Of a stretch of 16,930 nt of DNA, positions 1 through 7,506 are shown piece after piece. Within the stretch, counting starts at the first letter, position 1. Each line of letters starts with the position of its first letter. A model generated the notes under the pieces. It did not search any database. It saw nothing but the letters and a program-made list of their open reading frames with translations, and was not told the origin of the DNA. A program made the translations under genes and the position numbers. Origin of the DNA: Desulfobacteraceae bacterium (GTDB lineage Bacteria; Desulfobacterota; Desulfobacteria; Desulfobacterales; Desulfosarcinaceae); contig JALVQM010000159.1 in the NCBI GenBank assembly GCA_027025615.1, forward strand, positions 1 to 16,930. Reading direction: 5' to 3'.

Positions 1-464
1 AAAGGGCCGTTATCCCTGAAAAAAAGGGTTTCATTGGTGGTCATTGCATCGATCAGCTGCTTTTCGATTGTCTTGGCAGGTTCAGACTTGGCCTTTTGAT
101 AAAGTTCAGTGAACGATTTACAGCCATTTTCTTCCAGCAATTTACCAAGTCGGGTTTCCAGCAAGTAGGCCTTGGATTGATCAATGTATATTCCTGATAA
201 TGAATAGATATAACGAGACAGCAGGTTGACTTCGTCAGGCTTGATCTTGACTATTCTTCCAGGGGTTGCACCGGAAACTGCGCTGGGCATTGTTGCCTTT
301 TGAATCACAGCGGGCTTTTTAACTGATGACAGCTTAGAGTTGACAGTTCCTTTAGATGTTGAAATGTCGTGAACCCCACGGTTTCCTGAAAAAGTCTTGA
401 GCCTTGAGGGAGTAGTTTTGCCGGTGGCTGTAGTTATCAGTTTTTTCGGTTGGCTGATGCTCAT
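1..464 (-). CDS. cheR: CheR chemotaxis methyltransferase, N-terminal part (partial)
   Basis: CheR transfers methyl groups from S-adenosylmethionine to glutamates of chemoreceptors, opposing CheB. Only about 154 residues are in the window; the gene runs off the left edge before the SAM-binding domain. I translated it from an ATG at 464. The first ~75 residues are a Lys/Ser/Thr-rich, probably disordered extension. The typical helical CheR N-domain follows, with LLSRYIYSLSGIYI, then LLETRLGKLLEENG, and the family signature TTNETLFFRD near the cut edge. A purine-rich AGGTAAG lies about 5 bases before the ATG. The start is only 5 bases after the cheB stop, so the two are probably co-transcribed and translationally coupled. 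An internal ATG at about residue 63 would give a more usual CheR length and cannot be excluded. The family call is firm; the exact start is less so. Confidence 0.9.
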   Translation of the reverse strand, partial: MSISQPKKLITTATGKTTPSRLKTFSGNRGVHDISTSKGTVNSKLSSVKKPAVIQKATMPSAVSGATPGRIVKIKPDEVNLLSRYIYSLSGIYIDQSKAYLLETRLGKLLEENGCKSFTELYQKAKSEPAKTIEKQLIDAMTTNETLFFRDNGP

Positions 465-469
465 AGATC

Positions 470-1651
470 TTACCTGATCTTTTCCGGGCTTTGAGCCGCC
501 GTGATTAGGCGATTGGGGTTATGTAGGTTGGACCTGTAACCGGTTACAGCAGTTTTATTAACAGTTTTCACTATTTCTCCGGCAATTTTGTCCAGAGGAG
601 CTACTACATCAACTATACCGGCCTCGATTGGTTCTTTGGGCATGCCGAACACCACACAGGTGGAAGCATCCTGGGCGATAATAAAAGCCCCGTTTTCTTT
701 CATCAGCTTTAACCCCGCGCTTCCGTCAGATCCCATACCGGTCATTATTACTCCTGTAGCCCGGCCCAGGTAATGATCGGCTACAGAACGAAAGAGATAG
801 TCTGCCGACGGCTTGCAACTGTTTTCCGGTGGATCGTCGGTTACCTTGATAACCCTTTGTTTACCGTCAGCCCCGGCAATAATTTTCATTTGTTTGCCAC
901 CTGGTGCTATATAAGCTGTACTTGGAACTATCGGTTCACCGTTTTCAGCTTCCTTTACCTTGAGGCCGCATTTGGCATCAAGGCTGCGTGCCAGGGAGTT
1001 TGTGAAAACCGGGGGCATATGCTGCACAATAATTACCGGAACCCCCAGGTCGGCGGGTAACATGGGGAGCATGCGAGCCAAGGCGTTTGGTCCTCCGGTT
1101 GAAATACCGATGGCGACAATGGACGATTTGCCGGAATAAGCACCAGTTGTTTTTCTGAATGCCGTCTTCCGGGTAAGGGAAGATGCCCCCCTTGTGGCGG
1201 TAGCCTGCCTGCGGCCAAGTATTCCTCTTAGCACCCTGCTTCTGGCGAAAGCCCGTACCATCGGGGCCAGGGCCTTTTTCACCGCGGTCTTGTTTTCAGC
1301 CATGGTGCCGGACTGAGGTTTGGAAATGAAATCAAAGGCCCCCAGTTCCAGGGCTCTCATGGTCATGGCCCCGCCTTCCTGGGTCAGGGTGCTGAGCATT
1401 ATCACACCAAGTTCAGATTTTTGACGGTGCAGTTGCTCGAGCACCTGCAGTCCGTTCATTTCCGGCATTTCAATATCAAGGGTGAGAAGGTCGGGCTTTA
1501 GTATTTTTATTTTGGTAAGGGCGGCCTTTCCATTGTGGGCGGTTCCGACCACTTCAACATCCGGAAGTTCGGCCAGAACGTCGCTTACTATTTTCCGGTA
1601 AAGAACCGTATCATCTACCACAAGCACCTTTGTTTTACCACTGCTTACCAT
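470..1651 (-). CDS. cheB: CheB protein-glutamate methylesterase/deamidase
   Basis: CheB removes methyl groups from, and deamidates, chemoreceptors and is activated by CheA phosphorylation. Counting from a TTG codon at 1657, the receiver domain spans ~9-125, with acidic pair D15/D16, phospho-acceptor D61 in LDIEMPEMNG, and K113. A basic linker leads to the esterase domain (~178-370). That domain has the catalytic triad S186 (GISTGGP), H213 (VQHMP) and D311 (TGMGSDG). All key residues are present, so it should be active. I prefer the ATG at 1651 (393 aa) because GAGGGG sits about 10 bases upstream, whereas the TTG would be only ~4 bases from it. The tail after ~370 is a short, poorly conserved extension. 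It lies 71 bases after cheW and 5 bases before cheR, in one minus-strand operon. Confidence 0.95.
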   Translation of the reverse strand: MVSSGKTKVLVVDDTVLYRKIVSDVLAELPDVEVVGTAHNGKAALTKIKILKPDLLTLDIEMPEMNGLQVLEQLHRQKSELGVIMLSTLTQEGGAMTMRALELGAFDFISKPQSGTMAENKTAVKKALAPMVRAFARSRVLRGILGRRQATATRGASSLTRKTAFRKTTGAYSGKSSIVAIGISTGGPNALARMLPMLPADLGVPVIIVQHMPPVFTNSLARSLDAKCGLKVKEAENGEPIVPSTAYIAPGGKQMKIIAGADGKQRVIKVTDDPPENSCKPSADYLFRSVADHYLGRATGVIMTGMGSDGSAGLKLMKENGAFIIAQDASTCVVFGMPKEPIEAGIVDVVAPLDKIAGEIVKTVNKTAVTGYRSNLHNPNRLITAAQSPEKIR

Positions 1652-1722
1652 TGGCAATCGACCCCTCAGTTATCTTTCGGCCTGAATCCTGTTAATCGTT
1701 TACAGCTGTCTAGCTGAACCCG

Positions 1723-2184
1723 TCATTTTTTTTCCAGCAGCACTTTTTCAGTATCCAAGATACCTATCAGGGTTTTTTTTGTTTTAAAGACACCCTTGAA
1801 ATAGGTACCCTGGACTCCTCCGATATTTGCCGGTGGAGGTTCCACCCTGTTCCAGTCGGCTTCAACAACATCATTAATCCTTGAGACATGCAGGCCTATG
1901 TATTCACCTTTGGAGTTTACGATGATATTCCGGCTGGTTTCACTCATTTCTGTTGTTGTCAGACCTAGTTTTTTCCCCAGGTCGATTATGGTTACGATTT
2001 GGCCCCTGAGATTTAAAATTCCCATGACATAATCAGGGGCCTGGGGCACACTTGTCATTTCCATCAACTTGTTGATTTCCTGAACCTTGAGAATGTCCAT
2101 TCCGCAGAGGGCCTGACCTACGTAGAAAGTTGCCAATTCTACCATTCCTGAATCAGGTACGGTATTGCTGGAAACAGTTTCCAT
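1723..2184 (-). CDS. cheW: CheW chemotaxis coupling protein
   Basis: CheW is the cytoplasmic adaptor that joins chemoreceptors to CheA in signalling arrays. The 153-residue product is of normal length and is a single CheW domain after a ~14-residue leader. Family marks are ELATFYVGQALCGMDILKVQEI (~16-37; only the pattern matters), PDYVMGILNLRG (~50-61) with the conserved RG/IDL core QIVTIIDL (62-69), and GLHVSRINDVVE (~97-108). The ATG at 2184 has AAGGAAA about 7 bases upstream. It lies 40 bases after cheA and 71 bases before cheB on the same strand, so it is the second gene of the che operon. No missing core residue is visible. Confidence 0.95.
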   Translation of the reverse strand: METVSSNTVPDSGMVELATFYVGQALCGMDILKVQEINKLMEMTSVPQAPDYVMGILNLRGQIVTIIDLGKKLGLTTTEMSETSRNIIVNSKGEYIGLHVSRINDVVEADWNRVEPPPANIGGVQGTYFKGVFKTKKTLIGILDTEKVLLEKK

Positions 2185-2224
2185 TTTTTATTTCCTTTCC
2201 CTTTTTAAAATTTCCTTTTATTTT

Positions 2225-5200
2225 CTAGGCAGCTTTCAACTGTTTTAGGTGGCTGCTGATGCTGTTGAGTAATTTTTCCTTGTCCAGCTTTATTTGGTAA
2301 TCGTCTATCCCAACTTCTTTGCCACGGGCGATATCTTCTTCTCCTGCAAGGGTCGTCAAGGCAATTACCGGAAGATGTGAAAACAGGGGGCTTTCCTTGA
2401 TTTTCCGGGTAAGGGTAAAGCCATCCATGTTGGGCATTTCGATATCGGTTACTACTATGGCAACCTGGTCGGCGTTTTCCTGGAGCATGTTCCAGGCAAT
2501 CTGGCCGTCTTCGGCTTCGAGCACATTATATCCCTGGTCCTCCATTGAACCTTTGACCTGATTACGGAAAAAACTGGAATCCTCGGCAAAAAGAATCGTT
2601 GCAGCTTCGCCGTCAGCAACTTCAACCGTTTCCTGATCTTTGAACCAATCCGGATTCAAAGCCTGTACAATTTCAAAGATATCGATCAATAGGGTGGTCT
2701 GGTTGTTGATAATCGCCGAGCCCATGATACCGGTCTGGCGCAAGGTCTGTCCGTCTATATTGATGGCCACCTCAATGGCATCTACCGGGCCGATGGCCAA
2801 CAGGCCGATTTCCCTTCCGGCTACAACGAACACAATTACAAGCAGATTTTCCTGGTCGGCAAGAGGTTTTACCATGGCAACTTCATCTATAGAAAAAAGT
2901 GGCAGGCTGCCGCCGCGGTACTTTATTACCCGCTTGCCACCGACTTCTTCTATATCGGTTAACTTTATCTTTTCTATTCGTTCGACCAGGTTGAGGGGAG
3001 CAGCGAATTGTTCATCTTCAGAACTGCGGAAAATCAACAGCGACTGTTGATCTTTTCTGGCCTCGATGGCTTCTTTTTCGGCCTTGGCGATTTCCGCGGC
3101 CCTTACCGAGTTTTCGACCGAAGTCAGGCCTGCCATCTGGGCAAGGTTGGCAACATCCAGGATAAGGGCTACCCTGCCGTCACCCATTATGGTGGCCCCG
3201 GCGTAACCCTTGCATTTTTTCAGATCCCGGCCCAGTGGTTTGACTACTATTTCTTCTGAATCATGTAATTCATCAACCACCAGGCCATACTTCATACTTC
3301 CGGTGGAAACTACCACTATATTTAAGGCACTGTCAGCATGGTAGCGCCGTTCACCACCCTGTCGGCTTTCCTTTTCGACTTCGACCTTTCCCTGATCGGT
3401 GGTATAATCATCGGCGCTTTGAGCTGTCTCTGCGGAGCTTTTCAGGCAGCGCCTGTCGGCCAGCGATTTGCGCCTGTCGGGCTTTTTCTCACCAGTTTCG
3501 GGGTCTGTGTAATGGGATTTGATGCCGATTACTTCGGCCAACTTGATCAGTGGCAGCAGATTGCCCCGCAGGCGAACCACTTCTGCATCTCCGACCCTTT
3601 CAATCCGTTTGCGGATCTGGTCTGCAGGTATCCGGAGAAGCTCTTCCAGGTTGACCTGGGGTATTGCATAACGCTCTCCTCCGGTCAGAACTATCTGGCA
3701 AGGAATAATGGCAAGGGTAAGTGGAAGTTTGATCCTGATTACCGAACCCTTGCCGACTTCAGAATCGATGTCTATCAGACCGCCGAGTTTGTCGAGGTTG
3801 GTCTTGACGACATCCATGCCGACTCCTCGGCCGGATACATCGGTTACTTTCTCGGCCGTGGAAAACCCGGGCAGGAAAATCAGGCTTACCTTTTCCCTTT
3901 CAGACATCATCTTTACCTGTTCTTCGGAAACCAGGCCTTTTTCTAGGGCCTTGACCGCCAGCTTGTGTCCGTCAATACCATGTCCGTCGTCGGAAATTTC
4001 TATATTTACCTGGCCGGCCTCGTGGTAAGCTTTGAGAAATATCTGTCCTACGGGGTTTTTACCGGCTTTCTTACGGACGTCCGGAGTTTCTATGCCATGG
4101 TCTACAGCGTTGCGGACAAGATGGGTAAGGGGGTCACCTATGGCCTCGATGATGGTCTTGTCAAGTTCTACATCTTTGCCTTCAAGGGTGAGTTCCACCT
4201 TTTTGCCCAGGGATCGGGCCAGGTCCCTTACAACCCTGGGGAATTTGTTGAAAACATTGCCAATGGATTGCATCCTGGTAAGCATGATAGCTTCCTGCAA
4301 TTCGGAGGTTATCAAGTCGATTCGTTGACCGGCAATTTCCGAACCCCGCTGATCTCCCGAGGCCATTGATTGTAGTAGCTGGTTGCGGCTGAGGACCAGT
4401 TCTCCAGCCAGAGTCATCAGCTGATCCAGCAGGCTGACATGGACCCTGAGGCTGGTTTCATGACCAAACTTAGCAGCTTTGCTGCTGGATACAGAGGACT
4501 GTGGTTTGTCGCTTCCCGTGGTTTCAGAAGGTGTCAGGGCAGTGGTTTGTGATCGGGTCAATTCTGATGATAGCGGGCCATTCTTGTCTGGTTGCGCTTC
4601 TTTTGATTCAGGTGTATCGATGGCGGCTGCTTCTTCCCCCTGTTGGGTATCTTCGGCGGGTTTGCTTTCTTTTGCATCTACTGCTTCAAAGTCGCTGGAA
4701 GCGGCACTTACAAGTTCTCCATCCAGGGTCCTCAGCTCAAGCTCGGGGGTAAGTTCGAGGATCCTGGCATCATCGATTTCAAAAAGCACATTGATATCAC
4801 CCGGCTTGAGAATTGTTGCAAATAAAAAGATTATGCTGTCTGTTTCATCAGGGGCCCAGTCCCTGTCTGTTTCATCCAGCGGCGGCAGTTCTACACTGCA
4901 GCCGATGATAGTCCCGGTCTGGTCCATTTCTTCCAGGATTGCTTTTATTTTTTTACCCTTGGCTATGACATCATCTTCAATCAGAATTTCCACCAGGTAT
5001 ACGCATTTGCCCTCTTGGATCAACGGCAGTACATCTTGAGGATCGATGAAGAGGCCGCAGCGGCCATCGGGCAACATCAGTGTTACCGCACCGTCGGGTG
5101 CCGGACATGTGTTTTGGGTATCGCTTCCGGGTTTGTCCTCCACCGGCGGGTCCTGCAACTGTTCGGCGGCTTGGCCGGTCTTTGGAAGATTTCCTGACAA

Positions 5201-5575
5201 CACTGCCTTTAGTCGGGCTATTTGTTCAGAGATGTCTTCATCGTTGCTGTTCAGCACGTTATCCATGAGTTTTTTAAGTGTGTCCGAAGCGCTGAGTAAA
5301 ACATTTATGACCTCGGGGGTTGGAACCATTTCCCGGCTACGGATTTTGCCAAGGATGTTTTCCATTTCATGGGTAAGATTTTTAATGTTGGTCAACCCCA
5401 TGAAGCCGGCCCCTCCTTTAATGGAATGGGCGGCCCGATAGACTTTGTTTACCAGGTCATCATCAATGTCTGCGCCTCCCTCCTCAATGGCCAGAAAGTC
5501 ATTTTCGATATCCTCCAGATGTTCGAGAGACTCCTCCAGATACATCTGCAAAGTTTCGTCATCCTGAATCGTCAT
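2225..5575 (-). CDS. cheA: Hybrid CheA histidine kinase with C-terminal receiver domain
   Basis: CheA autophosphorylates in response to receptors and passes phosphate to CheY/CheB-type receivers. The 1116-residue protein is much longer than the usual 650-750. Domains in order: Hpt ~5-105 with phospho-His H50 (AAHSIKGG); a P2-like domain ~188-280; a low-complexity acidic linker ~295-365; dimerisation ~373-437; ATPase ~475-618 with N box (H485, N489), DDGHGID (529-535), FLPGFST (567-573) and GRGVGMD (582-588); a CheW-like domain ~622-815 interrupted by a charged insert ~686-749; a second CheW-like domain ~842-972; and a receiver ~990-1113 with E998/D999, phospho-acceptor D1044 (VTDIEMPNMDG) and K1096. 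The ATG at 5575 has AAAGGAG 7 bases upstream. It heads cheA-cheW-cheB-cheR behind a sigma-28-type promoter. All catalytic elements look intact. The extra receiver could be a phosphate sink or feedback element (inference). Confidence 0.96.
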   Translation of the reverse strand: MTIQDDETLQMYLEESLEHLEDIENDFLAIEEGGADIDDDLVNKVYRAAHSIKGGAGFMGLTNIKNLTHEMENILGKIRSREMVPTPEVINVLLSASDTLKKLMDNVLNSNDEDISEQIARLKAVLSGNLPKTGQAAEQLQDPPVEDKPGSDTQNTCPAPDGAVTLMLPDGRCGLFIDPQDVLPLIQEGKCVYLVEILIEDDVIAKGKKIKAILEEMDQTGTIIGCSVELPPLDETDRDWAPDETDSIIFLFATILKPGDINVLFEIDDARILELTPELELRTLDGELVSAASSDFEAVDAKESKPAEDTQQGEEAAAIDTPESKEAQPDKNGPLSSELTRSQTTALTPSETTGSDKPQSSVSSSKAAKFGHETSLRVHVSLLDQLMTLAGELVLSRNQLLQSMASGDQRGSEIAGQRIDLITSELQEAIMLTRMQSIGNVFNKFPRVVRDLARSLGKKVELTLEGKDVELDKTIIEAIGDPLTHLVRNAVDHGIETPDVRKKAGKNPVGQIFLKAYHEAGQVNIEISDDGHGIDGHKLAVKALEKGLVSEEQVKMMSEREKVSLIFLPGFSTAEKVTDVSGRGVGMDVVKTNLDKLGGLIDIDSEVGKGSVIRIKLPLTLAIIPCQIVLTGGERYAIPQVNLEELLRIPADQIRKRIERVGDAEVVRLRGNLLPLIKLAEVIGIKSHYTDPETGEKKPDRRKSLADRRCLKSSAETAQSADDYTTDQGKVEVEKESRQGGERRYHADSALNIVVVSTGSMKYGLVVDELHDSEEIVVKPLGRDLKKCKGYAGATIMGDGRVALILDVANLAQMAGLTSVENSVRAAEIAKAEKEAIEARKDQQSLLIFRSSEDEQFAAPLNLVERIEKIKLTDIEEVGGKRVIKYRGGSLPLFSIDEVAMVKPLADQENLLVIVFVVAGREIGLLAIGPVDAIEVAINIDGQTLRQTGIMGSAIINNQTTLLIDIFEIVQALNPDWFKDQETVEVADGEAATILFAEDSSFFRNQVKGSMEDQGYNVLEAEDGQIAWNMLQENADQVAIVVTDIEMPNMDGFTLTRKIKESPLFSHLPVIALTTLAGEEDIARGKEVGIDDYQIKLDKEKLLNSISSHLKQLKAA

Positions 5576-5659
5576 GGCTACGCTCCTTTGAATCCCTGGA
5601 TTTTCACTATCTTCGGGCGGCTGCCCCGATGCTGCCCTAGTCGGACTTTCCTATCCGTA

Positions 5660-5686
5660 GTATCTGCTGATAAATAGAAAACTTTA
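5660..5686 (-). promoter_or_regulatory. Sigma-28 (FliA)-type promoter of the cheA operon
   Basis: On the minus strand TAAAGTTT (5686-5679) is followed by exactly 11 bases and then GCAGATAC (5667-5660). The classical flagellar sigma-28 consensus is TAAAGTTT-N11-GCCGATAA, so the match is 8/8 in the -35, 6/8 in the -10, with correct spacing. Transcription would start near 5652, giving a leader of about 75 bases before the cheA start. This places cheA-cheW-cheB-cheR in the late flagellar/chemotaxis class. The sequence match is direct; activity is inferred. Confidence 0.75.
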
Positions 5687-5725
5687 GCGGTAATTTGATT
5701 TGCTGCCTGACAGCCGCAGGTAATT

Positions 5726-5756
5726 GAAAAACAATCTCCGGGGGCGCAATGGAGAC
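5726..5756 (-). terminator. Weak terminator-like hairpin after the receiver-STAS gene
   Basis: On the minus strand GTCTCC (5756-5751) can pair with GGAGAT (5739-5734) around an 11-base loop, with one G-T pair, followed by the T-rich run TTGTTTTTC. It lies 45 bases after the stop of the receiver-STAS gene and 40 bases before the cheA promoter. That position would isolate the two transcripts. The stem is short and the loop large, so efficiency is doubtful. Confidence 0.35.
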
Positions 5757-5801
5757 CCATTAAAGAATGGCGGGTGGTGTTTATGGTGGTGACCGGATTG
5801 A

Positions 5802-6548
5802 TTAAAATCCCGCCTTGGCACCATCGACTGTGGCTTCAATGCTGATGGTACTTGTCTCCTGGAAGCCTTGCAGCGCGCTTTGGTGGGCTTCGGTACCTAC
5901 CAGTTTAAGGGCGGTTTTGAATTTTTTACAGCGATTTACAATTGAAATTATCAACTGGATAGCACTCATGTTGAAATCAGATACCTGGCTTAAATCGACA
6001 ATCAAACGTGGCACGCTGCCGGCTTTTACCAGGATGCTTTTTATAGTGGTTTCAATCTGGGCGGCAACGTTGCGTGACACTTTAACCGGGAGCTTCAAAA
6101 CTGGAATTCCGTCCTCAGTTTTGAGATAACGGCCTGCATCACTGTCAGCAACTCCGGACACGGCTTTTCGGCCCCCAGGTTGCAGGTCTACAATCTTGGT
6201 AGCCCGATCGATCAACTGTTCTCCCTTGAATGGCTTGACGATGTAATCTTTGACTCCCATCTTGACGATCTGCATCACATTGTCTTTGCCTGATTCGGCC
6301 GTTAGCATAATCACTGGAATGTTCTGCAGTTGAGGATCTTCCTTAAGTTTGCCCAGCATTTCAATACCGGTCATAACAGGCATGGTAATATCGAGGATAA
6401 TCAGGTCGGGCTTTTCTTTGGCAGCCAGGGCCAGGCCTTCGACTCCGTTTTCAGCTTCAAAAATCTGACAATCGTAAGCCGAAAAAGCTTTCTTTACGAT
6501 CATTCGGATAGTACGGCTGTCATCCACAGACAGTATCTTGACAGGCAT
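5802..6548 (-). CDS. Response regulator: receiver domain fused to a STAS domain
   Basis: The 248-residue cytoplasmic protein has a CheY-like receiver (~3-122) with D9/D10, phospho-acceptor D53 (ILDITMPVMTG), T83 and K105, all intact. A ~25-residue linker follows, then a STAS/anti-anti-sigma-like domain (~148-246). The STAS core reads IVDLSQVSDFNMSAIQLI (183-200), with S195 at the position of the regulatory serine of SpoIIAA-type proteins. It has no DNA-binding or enzymatic output domain. Probable role (inference): phosphorylation by a CheA-type kinase controls a protein partner through the STAS domain. The ATG at 6548 has GGAGGAA six bases upstream. It is monocistronic by layout, between a sigma-28-type promoter and a weak terminator, immediately upstream of the che operon. 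I know of no established gene name for it. Confidence 0.88.
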   Translation of the reverse strand: MPVKILSVDDSRTIRMIVKKAFSAYDCQIFEAENGVEGLALAAKEKPDLIILDITMPVMTGIEMLGKLKEDPQLQNIPVIMLTAESGKDNVMQIVKMGVKDYIVKPFKGEQLIDRATKIVDLQPGGRKAVSGVADSDAGRYLKTEDGIPVLKLPVKVSRNVAAQIETTIKSILVKAGSVPRLIVDLSQVSDFNMSAIQLIISIVNRCKKFKTALKLVGTEAHQSALQGFQETSTISIEATVDGAKAGF

Positions 6549-6618
6549 GGATTATTCCTCCCCCGTCCTTGATGGTTTGCAGGTATAATCTTAAGTTTAT
6601 GCAAAATTTCACCATAGT

Positions 6619-6645
6619 ATATCGACGTTTGTCCGGGATGCTTTA
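6619..6645 (-). promoter_or_regulatory. Sigma-28 (FliA)-type promoter of the receiver-STAS gene
   Basis: On the minus strand TAAAGCAT (6645-6638), an 11-base spacer, then GTCGATAT (6626-6619) gives 6/8 and 6/8 matches to TAAAGTTT and GCCGATAA, with the exact spacing. It lies about 70 bases before the ATG at 6548. It has the same architecture as the promoter before cheA, so the two transcription units are probably co-regulated with flagella. It is slightly weaker than the cheA copy. Confidence 0.65.
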
Positions 6646-6684
6646 GGGGGATTTTGTTTTTCAGCAGGGCAAGGCACAGGATAG

Positions 6685-6718
6685 GCAGGGCCGGCAGCCT
6701 TGAAGGTGTCGGCCCTGC
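6685..6718 (-). terminator. Hairpin downstream of sdhB, probable terminator
   Basis: Perfect 9-bp arms, GCAGGGCCG (6685-6693) and CGGCCCTGC (6710-6718), enclose 16 bases that can add a few inner pairs. It starts 26 bases beyond the sdhB stop. On the minus strand no good T-run follows, so it may act as a 3'-end stabiliser or a Rho-assisted terminator rather than a textbook intrinsic one. On the plus strand it is followed by ATTTTG, but no plus-strand gene ends here. Confidence 0.5.
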
Positions 6719-6744
6719 ATTTTGTGAATTGTTACAAAAGGCGA

Positions 6745-7506
6745 TTATTCGTTGGAAAAGAAGCTGGCTTTGAAAAATTCCCGATTAAGACGGGCGATAT
6801 TAGTAATAGAAATACCCTTTGGGCATTCGGCTTCGCATTCGGTTTCGTTGGTGCAGTTACCGAAGCCAAGTTGATCCATCACCCGTACCATTTTGATGGC
6901 TCGCCTGGCGGCTTCAGGGCGTCCCTGGGGCAGCAGGGCAAGATGAGAAACCTTGGCGCCTACAAAAAGCATGGCAGAGGCGTTAGGGCAGGCCGCAACG
7001 CATGCTCCGCAACCTATGCACTGGGCAGCGTCCATGGCCAGCTCGGCAGTCTCGGCGCCAACCGGAATAGTGTTGGCATCGGGTGCGCTCCCGGCGTTGA
7101 CCGAAATGTACCCTCCGGCCTGAATTACCTTGTCAAGGGGGCTGCGGTCGACAACCAGGTCCTTTATGACTTTGAAGGCCCGCGCCCGCCAAGGCTCTAT
7201 GGCTATAATATCACCGTCCTGGAAATGACGCATGTGAAGTTGGCACAATGTTGTTTCTTTTTCAGGACCATGGGGTCTTCCGTTGACCACCGACCCACAC
7301 ATACCGCAAATTCCCTCGCGACAGTCATGGTCAAAGGCAATCGGCTCCTTGCCATCCAGAGTCAGTTGCTCGTTTATTACGTCGAGCATTTCGAGAAACG
7401 ACATATCGGTTGATATGTTATCGGCGTGGTAAGTCTCGAAATGTCCCTTGTCCTCAGGGCCTTTTTGACGCCATACCTTCAGGGTGAGATTGATGGTCTT
7501 GGTCAC
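6745..7506 (-). CDS. sdhB: Succinate dehydrogenase/fumarate reductase iron-sulfur subunit
   Basis: This subunit carries electrons between the flavoprotein and the quinone-reactive membrane subunit, on the inner face of the cytoplasmic membrane. Its 253 residues are of normal length. The [2Fe-2S] ligands are C62, C67, C70 and C88 (DCREGICGMCG and TLC). By family comparison C163, C166, C169 and C228 bind [4Fe-4S], and C173, C218 and C224 bind [3Fe-4S] (CIGCGACVAACP and CTNETECEAECP). All eleven cysteines are present. The start codon is GTG at 7506, with AAAGGAG six bases upstream. The GTG overlaps the sdhA stop as GTGA, which implies translational coupling. It is the last gene of the unit and a hairpin follows. 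It could equally be named frdB; sequence alone does not fix the physiological direction. Confidence 0.96.
   Translation of the reverse strand: MTKTINLTLKVWRQKGPEDKGHFETYHADNISTDMSFLEMLDVINEQLTLDGKEPIAFDHDCREGICGMCGSVVNGRPHGPEKETTLCQLHMRHFQDGDIIAIEPWRARAFKVIKDLVVDRSPLDKVIQAGGYISVNAGSAPDANTIPVGAETAELAMDAAQCIGCGACVAACPNASAMLFVGAKVSHLALLPQGRPEAARRAIKMVRVMDQLGFGNCTNETECEAECPKGISITNIARLNREFFKASFFSNE

Noticed and set aside
2270..2300. A defective CheA receiver because the conserved lysine (K1096) is not followed by proline
   Set aside because: Receivers of CheV and hybrid CheA proteins often have K-F/L-D here; the lysine, acidic pair and D1044 are present.
3338..3946. A 202-codon plus-strand open frame opposite cheA, and similar long antisense frames
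   Set aside because: They mirror the codon structure of a clearly real minus-strand gene and have no family similarity or ribosome binding site.
5576..5652. Riboswitch in the cheA leader (a cyclic-di-GMP type was considered)
   Set aside because: I could not place the conserved core motifs of the cyclic-di-GMP riboswitch classes, and the leader is short with a simple ribosome binding site.
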